Both the position numbers and the translations under genes were made by a program. Below are positions 1-4,936 of a stretch of DNA of 5,139 bases, piece after piece. The notes below the pieces were generated by a model. It had not been told where the DNA came from. It ran no database searches and saw only the letters and a list, made by a program, of their open reading frames with translations. The stretch is from Deltaproteobacteria bacterium (GTDB taxonomy: Bacteria > Desulfobacterota > Deferrisomatia > Deferrisomatales > Deferrisomataceae). The DNA lies in assembly GCA_013152215.1 (NCBI GenBank), contig JAADGT010000339.1:1-5139 (forward strand). The letters run 5' to 3'. Within the stretch, counting starts at the first letter, position 1; each line of letters starts with the position of its first letter.

Positions 1-118
1 ACGGCATGCGAAGGCGCGGCGATCGGATGCTGCACTCGCGCCCGGCCGGAAGCAGGCCCCATGCCCCGCCGCCGCCGATGGCCCCAGGACCACCAAGCGT
101 TACCTTTCCTCGTTGCCC

Positions 119-134
119 GGCCCTGTACAGGGCC
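119..134. repeat. Perfect 16-bp palindrome
   Basis: GGCCCTGTACAGGGCC reads identically on both strands. As DNA it is a perfect dyad that could bind a dimeric regulator. As RNA it could form a 6-bp stem with a GTAC loop. No T-tract follows, so it does not look like an intrinsic terminator. It lies outside any supported gene, about 410 bp upstream of the first coding start. Function unknown. Confidence 0.6.
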
Positions 135-159
135 TGATGGGGCTTCCCAGTGACTTCCG

Positions 160-183
160 CTGGGACGCTGGGAGGCTGGGAGG
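160..183 (-). repeat. Octamer tandem array, inverted orientation
   Basis: Three consecutive 8-bp units are visible: CTGGGACG, CTGGGAGG, CTGGGAGG, followed by a degenerate CTCTCGAA. The reverse complement of the unit is CCTCCCAG, the same octamer family as the arrays at 476-515 and 4889-4920 but in opposite orientation. Confidence 0.75.
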
Positions 184-244
184 CTCTCGAACCGCGCCAA
201 GGCTCGGGGGCAAAGGGCCTGGTAATGGATCCGAGGTCCCAAAT

Positions 245-286
245 TCTCTAGTTTCTAGTCTCTAGTTTCTGGTTTCTGGCCTGTAG
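245..286 (+). repeat. Heptamer tandem array, TTTCTRG type
   Basis: Six consecutive 7-bp units: TCTCTAG, TTTCTAG, TCTCTAG, TTTCTGG, TTTCTGG and a diverged CCTGTAG. The unit is the octamer CTTTCTAG (seen at 492-499) minus its first base, so the two repeat families may be related. The tract is notably AT-richer than its surroundings and carries no spacers. Confidence 0.8.
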
Positions 287-338
287 CCCCCGCTTCCGTT
301 CCCCACGAGCCTGGGCTACCATGGCGCCCCGGCCCGGC

Positions 339-386
339 GACCGTAGACCGCGGACCGACCCCCCAGACCGTAGACCGACGACCTAA
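339..386 (+). repeat. Heptamer tandem array, GACCGNN type
   Basis: Units GACCGTA, GACCGCG and GACCGAC (339-359) are followed by a 6-bp interruption (360-365). The units GACCGTA, GACCGAC and GACCTAA (366-386) come next. The first two bases, GA, and the following CC are nearly invariant while the last two positions vary. CTACGG at 391-396 is complementary to CCGTAG inside the array and could form a weak hairpin. Confidence 0.8.
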
Positions 387-402
387 ATATCTACGGCCTT
401 GC

Positions 403-437
403 GACCAACGACTGACGACCAACGACCGAGAACCGAA
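403..437 (+). repeat. Heptamer tandem array, GACCAAC type
   Basis: Five consecutive 7-bp units: GACCAAC, GACTGAC, GACCAAC, GACCGAG, AACCGAA. This continues the GACC-based family of 339-386 after a 16-bp interruption (387-402). Confidence 0.8.
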
Positions 438-475
438 GTTACCCGAAACCGCTGGGAGCCAGAGAGGGTTTTCGG

Positions 476-515
476 CCTCCTAGCCTCCCAGCTTTCTAGC
501 GTTCCAGCTTTCCAG
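476..515 (+). repeat. Octamer tandem array, CYTYCYAG, upstream of lipoprotein gene
   Basis: Five consecutive 8-bp units: CCTCCTAG, CCTCCCAG, CTTTCTAG, CGTTCCAG, CTTTCCAG. Every unit starts with C and ends with AG, and the substitutions are mainly C/T. The array ends 19 bp before the Shine-Dalgarno sequence of the gene at 545. The same unit recurs just upstream of rnfD (4889-4920). Confidence 0.85.
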
Positions 516-516
516 C

Positions 517-529
517 GGGCCGAAGGCCC
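517..529 (+). other. Small hairpin before the lipoprotein ribosome-binding site
   Basis: GGGCC, GAA, GGCCC forms a perfect 5-bp GC stem with a 3-nt loop, ending four bases before the ribosome-binding site. It could stabilise the 5' end of the message or keep the ribosome-binding site exposed. The role is inferred. Confidence 0.4.
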
Positions 530-533
530 CAAA

Positions 534-540
534 AGGAGGT
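534..540 (+). promoter_or_regulatory. Strong ribosome-binding site, AGGAGGT
   Basis: AGGAGGT is a near-complete Shine-Dalgarno sequence ending 4 nt before ATG at 545. It fixes the start of the lipoprotein gene. Its AGGAGG core (534-539) is exactly complementary to CCTCCT at 476-481 in the octamer array. Confidence 0.85.
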
Positions 541-544
541 CCCC

Positions 545-1162
545 ATGAGCCGAGCGCTGGTTCGAATCGTCGTGATCCTGGGCCTTTTCTCGCTTTGGGC
601 CTGCGCCCCCAAGGCGGTGATCCTCGATCCCGGGCCGGTGCCGATGGAGGCCCAGCCGGGGTGGAGCGACACCCCGGCCGCATGGTCGCTCTGGGTCCGG
701 CAGGTCCGGGACGCCCGGCCGCCGGAGCGGGCCGGGCAGCGGGTGGGGGTGCTGTACACCCGGTTCGAAAAGACCCCCCAGGACGCCTTCCTGGAAGCCG
801 ACCCCGCGGCCTACGTGGCCCAGGAGCTGCGTCGATACCTGCTCCACCGGGGCTTGGAGGCCTCGTCCCAGGGCAAGGCCCGCATCTACCTGGACCTGGA
901 GCTGCGGGAGTTCTCCCTGGAGGAGGTGCCGGGCACGGTGATGGACGAGATCCGGGTGCGGGTGGCCTACGCCGTGTCGTTCGTGGATCGGGGAGGCAAC
1001 GTGCTCTCCAAGGTCAAGGTGGAGGCCGAGAACCAGGTGAAGTCCCCCGGCAACACGGCCCGCCGGGCGGAGGCCGCCTTTCGGGAGGCCTTGATGGACA
1101 CCTTCCGGGCGCTGGCCCAGAGCGAGGAGTTCCGAAAGGTGGTGGCGCGGCTCGGGGGATGA
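545..1162 (+). CDS. YajG-like outer-membrane lipoprotein
   Basis: A 205-residue predicted lipoprotein of unknown biochemical role. The N-terminus has a short basic region (R3, R7), a hydrophobic core (residues 8-18) and a lipobox L-W-A-C with the lipidated cysteine at C20. Residue +2 is Ala rather than Asp, which in Lol-type sorting favours the outer membrane. The mature part resembles the YajG lipoprotein family in layout: a V-R-D-A-R-P-P segment (54-60) followed by V-G (67-68), an amphipathic helix (about 88-102), a strand segment with I-Y-L-D-L-E-L (about 113-119) and a C-terminal helical region with many Ala and Arg. The family assignment rests on pattern, not on an alignment. The start is fixed by AGGAGGT four bases upstream. 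The stop overlaps the next gene's ATG (ATGA), implying co-transcription and translational coupling. Confidence 0.75.
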   Translation: MSRALVRIVVILGLFSLWACAPKAVILDPGPVPMEAQPGWSDTPAAWSLWVRQVRDARPPERAGQRVGVLYTRFEKTPQDAFLEADPAAYVAQELRRYLLHRGLEASSQGKARIYLDLELREFSLEEVPGTVMDEIRVRVAYAVSFVDRGGNVLSKVKVEAENQVKSPGNTARRAEAAFREALMDTFRALAQSEEFRKVVARLGG

Positions 1163-1836
1163 GGGCGTCGGTCGGATTGCGCGTCCGGGCCTACGAACGG
1201 GCGGGCCGGGCCCTCCAGAGGTTCTTCTCGGATTGGGCCTCGGCGTTTTGCGCCCGTTGCGTCGAGGTGACACGGCTGACCCATCCGCGCCTTCCGGCCG
1301 CGGACGTCGAGGTGTTGGAGGGAGTGTTTGCGGGGTGCTGTCAGGCGGGGGTGGCCGACGGGTACTGGATTCCAGGCCTCGGTGACGAGGGCCGGTTTCC
1401 CCCTGAGATGGTCACGGCCCTGGAGGGCGCCCGGCGGCACCTGTGCCCGCGCCGTCCCCTGCCCCCGAGGTTCCGGATCCGCGAGCGCCGGACCGGCCGG
1501 ATAGCCACGGGGGTGGGGTGCGCATACCTCTCCCCGAACGGATGCGTGTTGGGGCCCTGGAGGGCCCCCCTTTGTTTCGCGTTCCTGTGCTCGGGGCCGG
1601 CCCGGGCCCTGGCCGAGGCGTTGGGCCTGCCGGAGCCCGCGGGCGACACCGACGACTTCGCCGGCACACGCCGGGTGTTCGCCGCCGTCGTGTTCGGGGA
1701 GCCGGCCGAGGCTGAGGGGGTGGTGTCTGGGCTGGAACGAAGGTTGCATGAATGGCATGCCGTCTTGGAGGGACGGTTCGGTTCGGGGGAAAGGCTGTAC
1801 CGGTGGTGGCGGGCGAGGGAGACCCGAGGTTCTTGA
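1159..1836 (+). CDS. Cysteine-rich YkgJ-like protein (putative Zn/Fe-chelating)
   Basis: A 225-residue protein with nine cysteines and no signal peptide or membrane segment, so probably cytoplasmic. Cysteines: C-x2-C at 31/34, a C-C pair at 60-61, C96, then C121, C129, C139 and C144. The stretch around 118-144 (G-V-G-C, A-Y-L, N-G-C, then W-R-A-P-L-C and C144) resembles the C-terminal signature of the YkgJ/UPF0153 family, where C, F/Y-L, G-x-C and R-P-x-C recur and metal or Fe-S binding is proposed but unproven. The N-terminal C-x2-C could match that family's first cysteines, but spacing is divergent, so it may be a separate family. ATG 1159 overlaps the previous stop (ATGA). The ribosome-binding site is weak (AAAGGTGG about 13-16 nt upstream), consistent with translational coupling. 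Codon use looks less biased than in the rnf genes. Any link to Rnf cluster assembly is speculation. Confidence 0.65.
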   Translation: MRASVGLRVRAYERAGRALQRFFSDWASAFCARCVEVTRLTHPRLPAADVEVLEGVFAGCCQAGVADGYWIPGLGDEGRFPPEMVTALEGARRHLCPRRPLPPRFRIRERRTGRIATGVGCAYLSPNGCVLGPWRAPLCFAFLCSGPARALAEALGLPEPAGDTDDFAGTRRVFAAVVFGEPAEAEGVVSGLERRLHEWHAVLEGRFGSGERLYRWWRARETRGS

Positions 1837-1862
1837 CAAGCTTGTGATCATTTTCATACGCT
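1833..1862 (+). promoter_or_regulatory. Candidate sigma70-type promoter for rnf operon
   Basis: TTGACA (1833-1838) is a perfect -35 hexamer and overlaps the stop codon of the upstream gene. An 18-bp spacer leads to TACGCT (1857-1862), which keeps the T, A and final T of the -10 consensus. A 16-bp alternative, CATACG (1855-1860), is similar in quality. The segment is AT-richer than its surroundings and lies about 85 bp before the rnfA start, so it would give a sizeable leader. The -10 is poor, so an activator may be needed. Confidence 0.5.
1843..1858. promoter_or_regulatory. CRP/FNR-family-like dyad within promoter spacer
   Basis: TGTGA-N6-TCATA matches nine of ten half-site positions of the CRP-type consensus TGTGA-N6-TCACA. 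It sits between the candidate -35 and -10 and overlaps the -10, a position expected to block rather than help RNA polymerase. A single match in a short window could be chance. Confidence 0.3.
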
Positions 1863-1874
1863 GCCGTCCGCTCG

Positions 1875-1889
1875 CCCTCCGGGGGAGGG
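1875..1889 (+). other. Small GC hairpin in the rnfA leader
   Basis: CCCTCC, GGG, GGAGGG can form a 6-bp stem with a 3-nt loop between the candidate promoter and rnfA. It is followed by a T-rich tract with scattered TTTCGTT-like words (1901-1929) but not by an uninterrupted T-run. An attenuator or leader hairpin is more likely than a classical terminator. Confidence 0.3.
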
Positions 1890-1946
1890 GCCGGTACTGT
1901 TCGATTTCGTTGTCGTTTCGTTTGGTTTGCTGAAAAAGGTGGGCCG

Positions 1947-2528
1947 ATGGCAGCACTGGGACTGCTCTTCCTCAGCGCCGTGCTCGTGAACAATTTCGTT
2001 TTGGCGCGGTTCCTGGGGATCTGCCCCTTCCTCGGGGTGTCCAAGCGTACCGAAACCGCGGTGGGCATGAGCCTGGCGGTCCTGTTCGTCATGACCGTGG
2101 CGGGCGTGGTCACCTGGTTCCTCCAGACCCTGGTCCTCGTCCCCCTGGGCCTCGAGTACCTCCAGACCATCGCCTTCATCCTGGTCATCGCCGCCCTGGT
2201 GCAGTTGGTGGAGATGGTGGTCCAGTACGCGAGCCCGGCGCTCCACCAGGCACTGGGCATCTTTCTTCCCCTGATCACCACCAACTGCGCCGTGCTGGGC
2301 CTGGCCGTGCTCAACGTGCAGAAGGGCCACGGCTTCCTGGAGACCGTGGTGTTCAGCGTGGGCGCGTCCCTGGGGTTCGGCCTGGCCCTGGTCCTCTTCT
2401 CCGGCATGCGCGAGCGGATCGCGGTGGCCGACGTGCCCAAGGCGTTCCAGGGCACGGCCGTGGCCCTGGTGACCGCGGGCCTTCTCTCCCTGGCGTTCCT
2501 GGGGTTCGCCGGCCTGGTGAAGCAGTGA
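1947..2528 (+). CDS. rnfA: RnfA, membrane subunit of ion-pumping ferredoxin:NAD+ oxidoreductase
   Basis: A 193-residue integral inner-membrane subunit, full length for the family. It has about six hydrophobic helices (near 4-24, 38-60, 70-92, 102-122, 131-151, 170-190). Conserved RnfA/NqrE motifs are intact: V-N-N-F-V-L (14-19), G-I-C-P-F-L-G-V-S (24-32), L-V-Q-L-V-E (84-89) and L-P-L-I-T-T-N-C (107-114). C26 and C114 correspond to the cysteines that, together with the equivalent pair in RnfE, hold a [2Fe-2S] cluster in the middle of the membrane in solved Rnf/Nqr structures. The start is supported by AAGGTGG four bases upstream of ATG 1947. The gene is the first of the rnf operon, 110 bp after the upstream gene and 7 bp before rnfB. 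RsxA/NqrE-type paralogues are close relatives, but the neighbours rnfB and rnfC make the Rnf assignment firm. Confidence 0.96.
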   Translation: MAALGLLFLSAVLVNNFVLARFLGICPFLGVSKRTETAVGMSLAVLFVMTVAGVVTWFLQTLVLVPLGLEYLQTIAFILVIAALVQLVEMVVQYASPALHQALGIFLPLITTNCAVLGLAVLNVQKGHGFLETVVFSVGASLGFGLALVLFSGMRERIAVADVPKAFQGTAVALVTAGLLSLAFLGFAGLVKQ

Positions 2529-2535
2529 GGGCGCC

Positions 2536-3537
2536 GTGATTCCCGCGGTCGGTGTGCTGGGGCTGCTGGGGCTGTTGGCCGCCCTGGGGCTGGCGGTGGC
2601 GAGCCTGCGGTTCCGGGTCGAGGTGGACCCCCGGGTGGAGCAGCTCGAGGGCGTCCTGCCGGGGGTGAACTGCGGGGCCTGCGGCTACGCGGGATGCTCG
2701 GCCCTGGCCCAGGCGTTGGCAGAGGGTAAGGCGGCGCCCACCGCCTGCATCCCGGGCGGCCCCGACGTGGCCCAGGCGGTGGCCGGGATCCTGGGGGTGG
2801 ACGCGGGCGAGACGGTGCAGCGGGTGGCCGTGGTCCACTGCAAGGGCTCCCCGGACGTGGCCCCCGACCGGGGCCGGTACGCGGGCATCCCGGACTGCCG
2901 GGCGGCGACCCTGGTGGGCGGGGGGCCCAAGCAGTGCCCCTACGGCTGCATGGGGCTGGGGAGCTGCGAGCGGGCCTGCCCCTTCGACGCGATCCATGTG
3001 GGGCCCGACCGGCTGGCCCACGTGGATCGCGAGAAGTGCACCGGGTGCGGCGCCTGCGTCGAGGCGTGCCCGAAGCGGATCATCGATCTCGTTCCGGCCG
3101 ACCGGCTGGTGTACATCCGGTGCACGAACCCCCACCGGGGCAAGGCGGTCAAGGCCGTGTGCTCGGTGGGGTGCATCGGGTGCCGCCGGTGCGAGAAGAC
3201 CTGCCCCTTCGGGGCCATCTCGATGGACCGGGACCTGGCCCGGATCGACCCGGAGAAGTGCACCTCGTGCGGACTGTGTGCCACCGTGTGCCCCACCTCG
3301 ACCATCGACGACCTGGTGGAGGTGCGCTACCGGGCCCGGATCGACGAGGACGCCTGCATCGGATGCACCAAGTGCGCCAAGGTCTGCCCGGTGGACGCGA
3401 TCGGGGGGGAGCGCAAGCAGCCCCACCGCGTGGACCCCGAGAAGTGCATCGCCTGCTCCCAGTGCACGGAGGCCTGCCCGGTGAACGCGATCCATGAGGG
3501 TGAGCCCCTGGTGCGGGGGCAGGGGGAGGCGGCGTGA
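2536..3537 (+). CDS. rnfB: RnfB, long multi-cluster ferredoxin-like subunit
   Basis: A 333-residue electron-input subunit, much longer than the roughly 190-residue gammaproteobacterial RnfB. An N-terminal membrane helix (about 3-24) is followed by an Fe-S domain C-x2-C-x4-C-x16-C (C46, C49, C54, C71). Six ferredoxin-type motifs ending in C-P follow: a variant C134/C138/C144/C148, then C168-C178, C213-C223, C242-C252, C274-C284 and C304-C314, the last five in C-x2-C-x2-C-x3-C spacing. This allows seven [4Fe-4S] clusters. C102, C121, C196 and C209 are extra cysteines in contexts (H-C-K-G, P-D-C-R, R-C-T-N) that I recall from long RnfB proteins of acetogens and other anaerobes. In the family RnfB takes electrons from reduced ferredoxin on the cytoplasmic side. 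The start is GTG 2536 with GAGGG overlapping the rnfA stop. The stop TGA shares a base with the rnfC ATG. Confidence 0.95.
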   Translation: MIPAVGVLGLLGLLAALGLAVASLRFRVEVDPRVEQLEGVLPGVNCGACGYAGCSALAQALAEGKAAPTACIPGGPDVAQAVAGILGVDAGETVQRVAVVHCKGSPDVAPDRGRYAGIPDCRAATLVGGGPKQCPYGCMGLGSCERACPFDAIHVGPDRLAHVDREKCTGCGACVEACPKRIIDLVPADRLVYIRCTNPHRGKAVKAVCSVGCIGCRRCEKTCPFGAISMDRDLARIDPEKCTSCGLCATVCPTSTIDDLVEVRYRARIDEDACIGCTKCAKVCPVDAIGGERKQPHRVDPEKCIACSQCTEACPVNAIHEGEPLVRGQGEAA

Positions 3538-4865
3538 TGGCGGCCCGCTCGTTCCCGTTGGGCGGCGTGCATCCGCCGGACCAGAAGCATTTAACGGCGG
3601 CCAAGCCGGTGGAGCCGGCCCCGTTGCCGGACCTGCTGGTGGTGCCCCTGAGCCAGCACATCGGCGCGCCGGCCCGGCCGGTGGTGAAGAAAGGGGACAG
3701 GGTCCTGGCCGGTCAGGCGATCGGCGAGGCCGTGGGGTTCGTGTCGGTGCCGGTGCACGCGCCCACCTCGGGCAAGGTGCTCCGGGTGGAGCCGGCCCCC
3801 CATCCCCTGGGGCCTCCCCAGCCTGCGGTGGTCATCGAGCCCGACGGCGAGGACCGGTGGGCCGACGACCTGGAGCCCCTGGCCGATCCCCACGGGGCCG
3901 ACCCCGACGAGATCCGGCAGCGGATCCAGGCCGCCGGCATCGTGGGCATGGGCGGGGCCACGTTCCCGACCCACGTGAAGCTCTCGCCCCCGCCCGAGGT
4001 GAAGATCGACACGGTGATCCTCAACGGGGTGGAGTGCGAGCCCTATCTCACGGCGGACCACCGGCTGATGCTGGAGGAGCCCGACCGGATCCTGGCGGGG
4101 CTGCGGGTGATCCTGTCGGTGTTCGGGCTGGACAAGGGCTACATCGGCATCGAGGAGAACAAGCCCGACGCCATCGAGCTGCTCGGCCGGAAGGCCCGGG
4201 AGCAAGGGTTCGCCGAGGTGGTGCCGCTGGCGGTCAAGTACCCCCAGGGCGCGGAGAAGCAGCTCATCAAGGCGGTCACCGGCCGCGAGGTGCCTTCGGG
4301 CCAGCTCCCCATGGCCGTGGGCGCGGTGGTGCAGAACGTGGGCACCGCGGCCGCCATCTGGGACGCGGTGTCGGCCGGCCGCCCCCTGGTGGAGCGGATC
4401 ACCACCGTGACCGGTGAGGGCGTGGCCGAACCCCGGAACCTGAGGGTGCGCATCGGCACGCCGGTGCGGCACCTGATCGAGCTGGCCGGCGGCCTGCGGG
4501 GCGAGCCGGGCAAGCTGATCCTGGGCGGACCGATGATGGGCATCGCCCACCACGACCCGGACGTGCCGGCGGTCAAGGGCACCTCGGGGGTGCTCCTGCT
4601 GCCCCGGGACCGGGTGCGCACCGCCCCGGAGGGGCCGTGCATCCGGTGCGGCCGGTGCGTGGACGCCTGCCCCATGGGGCTCGCGCCCACCACCCTGCGC
4701 ACGCTGATCGCCCACGAGATGGTGGCCGAGGCGGACGAGTGGAACGCCTTGGACTGCATCGAGTGCGGGTCGTGCTCGTTCGTGTGCCCGGCGGCGATCC
4801 CGCTCGTGCAGGCGATCCGGTACGCCAAGGGCCGCGTCATGGCCCGGCGTCGCAAGGGGGGCTGA
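3537..4865 (+). CDS. rnfC: RnfC, NADH/FMN-binding subunit
   Basis: A 442-residue peripheral cytoplasmic subunit, the site of NAD+ reduction or NADH oxidation in Rnf. It opens with the family N-terminus F-P-L-G-G-V-H-P-P. The FMN/NADH-binding core resembles complex I NuoF: G-M-G-G-A-T-F-P-T-H-V-K-L starting at G137 and N-G-V-E-C-E-P-Y at 163-170, followed by K-Y-P-Q-G-A-E-K-Q-L. Two C-terminal [4Fe-4S] motifs are intact: C368/C371/C374/C378 and C407/C410/C413/C417, each ending C-P. It ends soon after them, so it is the short form without the long alanine/lysine-rich tail of E. coli RsxC. I prefer ATG 3537, 7 nt after GGGGGAGG (3522-3529). An in-frame GTG at 3534 is only 4 nt from it and would add one residue. 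The start overlaps the rnfB stop as TGATG, indicating translational coupling. Confidence 0.95.
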   Translation: MAARSFPLGGVHPPDQKHLTAAKPVEPAPLPDLLVVPLSQHIGAPARPVVKKGDRVLAGQAIGEAVGFVSVPVHAPTSGKVLRVEPAPHPLGPPQPAVVIEPDGEDRWADDLEPLADPHGADPDEIRQRIQAAGIVGMGGATFPTHVKLSPPPEVKIDTVILNGVECEPYLTADHRLMLEEPDRILAGLRVILSVFGLDKGYIGIEENKPDAIELLGRKAREQGFAEVVPLAVKYPQGAEKQLIKAVTGREVPSGQLPMAVGAVVQNVGTAAAIWDAVSAGRPLVERITTVTGEGVAEPRNLRVRIGTPVRHLIELAGGLRGEPGKLILGGPMMGIAHHDPDVPAVKGTSGVLLLPRDRVRTAPEGPCIRCGRCVDACPMGLAPTTLRTLIAHEMVAEADEWNALDCIECGSCSFVCPAAIPLVQAIRYAKGRVMARRRKGG

Positions 4866-4888
4866 CGGGGTCAGGGGGAGTTTTTGAG

Positions 4889-4920
4889 CCTTCTAGCCTT
4901 CTAGCTTCCCAGCCTTCTAG
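4889..4920 (+). repeat. Octamer tandem array between rnfC and rnfD
   Basis: Four exact-register 8-bp units: CCTTCTAG, CCTTCTAG, CTTCCCAG, CCTTCTAG, trailing into CCTCGAAA (4921-4928). This is the same family and orientation as the array at 476-515. It fills most of the only large gap inside the rnf operon, and its degenerate tail supplies the first bases of the rnfD ribosome-binding site. Confidence 0.85.
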
Positions 4921-4925
4921 CCTCG

Positions 4926-4931
4926 AAAGGA
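4926..4931 (+). promoter_or_regulatory. rnfD ribosome-binding site at the edge of the octamer array
   Basis: AAAGGA lies 5 nt before GTG 4937 and is the only Shine-Dalgarno-like sequence near it. It supports the GTG start and begins within the degenerate last repeat unit. Confidence 0.6.
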
Positions 4932-4936
4932 CACCC

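Larger units (their letters stand above)
1..544. other. Gene-free 5' region rich in short degenerate repeats
   Basis: I find no coding region I can support here. Frame 2 stays open from position 2 to a stop at 263-265, but its translation is low-complexity, has no recognisable motif and runs into the repeats, so I do not call it a gene remnant. Positions 1-118 show nothing distinctive. From 119 on there is a 16-bp palindrome, an inverted octamer array (160-183), a heptamer array (245-286), two further heptamer arrays (339-386 and 403-437), a forward octamer array (476-515), a small hairpin (517-529) and the ribosome-binding site of the first gene. No clear -35/-10 pair was found for the downstream gene. 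Confidence 0.75.

Noticed and set aside
2..265. Frame open from the left edge, possible 3' end of an upstream gene
   Set aside because: No domain or motif is visible and the last third is made of repeat units. It cannot be supported without the sequence to the left.
383..395. AT-rich CTAAATATCT as a -10 element for the lipoprotein gene
   Set aside because: No credible -35 sequence lies 16-18 bp upstream, and the site is the junction between two heptamer arrays.
160..515. CRISPR array
   Set aside because: Units are 7-8 bp, directly abutting and degenerate, with no spacers of constant length and no cas genes.
595..1158. N-terminal extension of the YkgJ-like gene in the same frame
   Set aside because: It would overlap the whole lipoprotein gene and is Gly/Pro-rich nonsense. 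The ATGA overlap at 1159 is a natural start.
383..1273. Long minus-strand open frame (296 codons) over the lipoprotein gene
   Set aside because: It is antisense to a gene with a lipobox and strong ribosome-binding site. Its translation is Pro/Arg/Gly-rich low complexity, typical of shadow frames in GC-rich DNA.
967..2455. Minus-strand open frames covering the YkgJ-like gene and rnfA
   Set aside because: They are antisense to supported genes, cross gene boundaries and show no recognisable motif.
2353..4855. Long minus-strand open frames opposite rnfB and rnfC (up to 380 codons)
   Set aside because: The coding strand carries unmistakable Rnf motifs. The antisense translations are His/Arg/Pro/Gly-rich and arise from the absence of A/T-rich stop codons.
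4863..4885. Intrinsic terminator after rnfC
   Set aside because: TGAC-GGG-GTCA gives only a 4-bp stem and the T-run (4881-4885) is separated from it by several bases. Ending transcription inside the rnf operon would also be unexpected.
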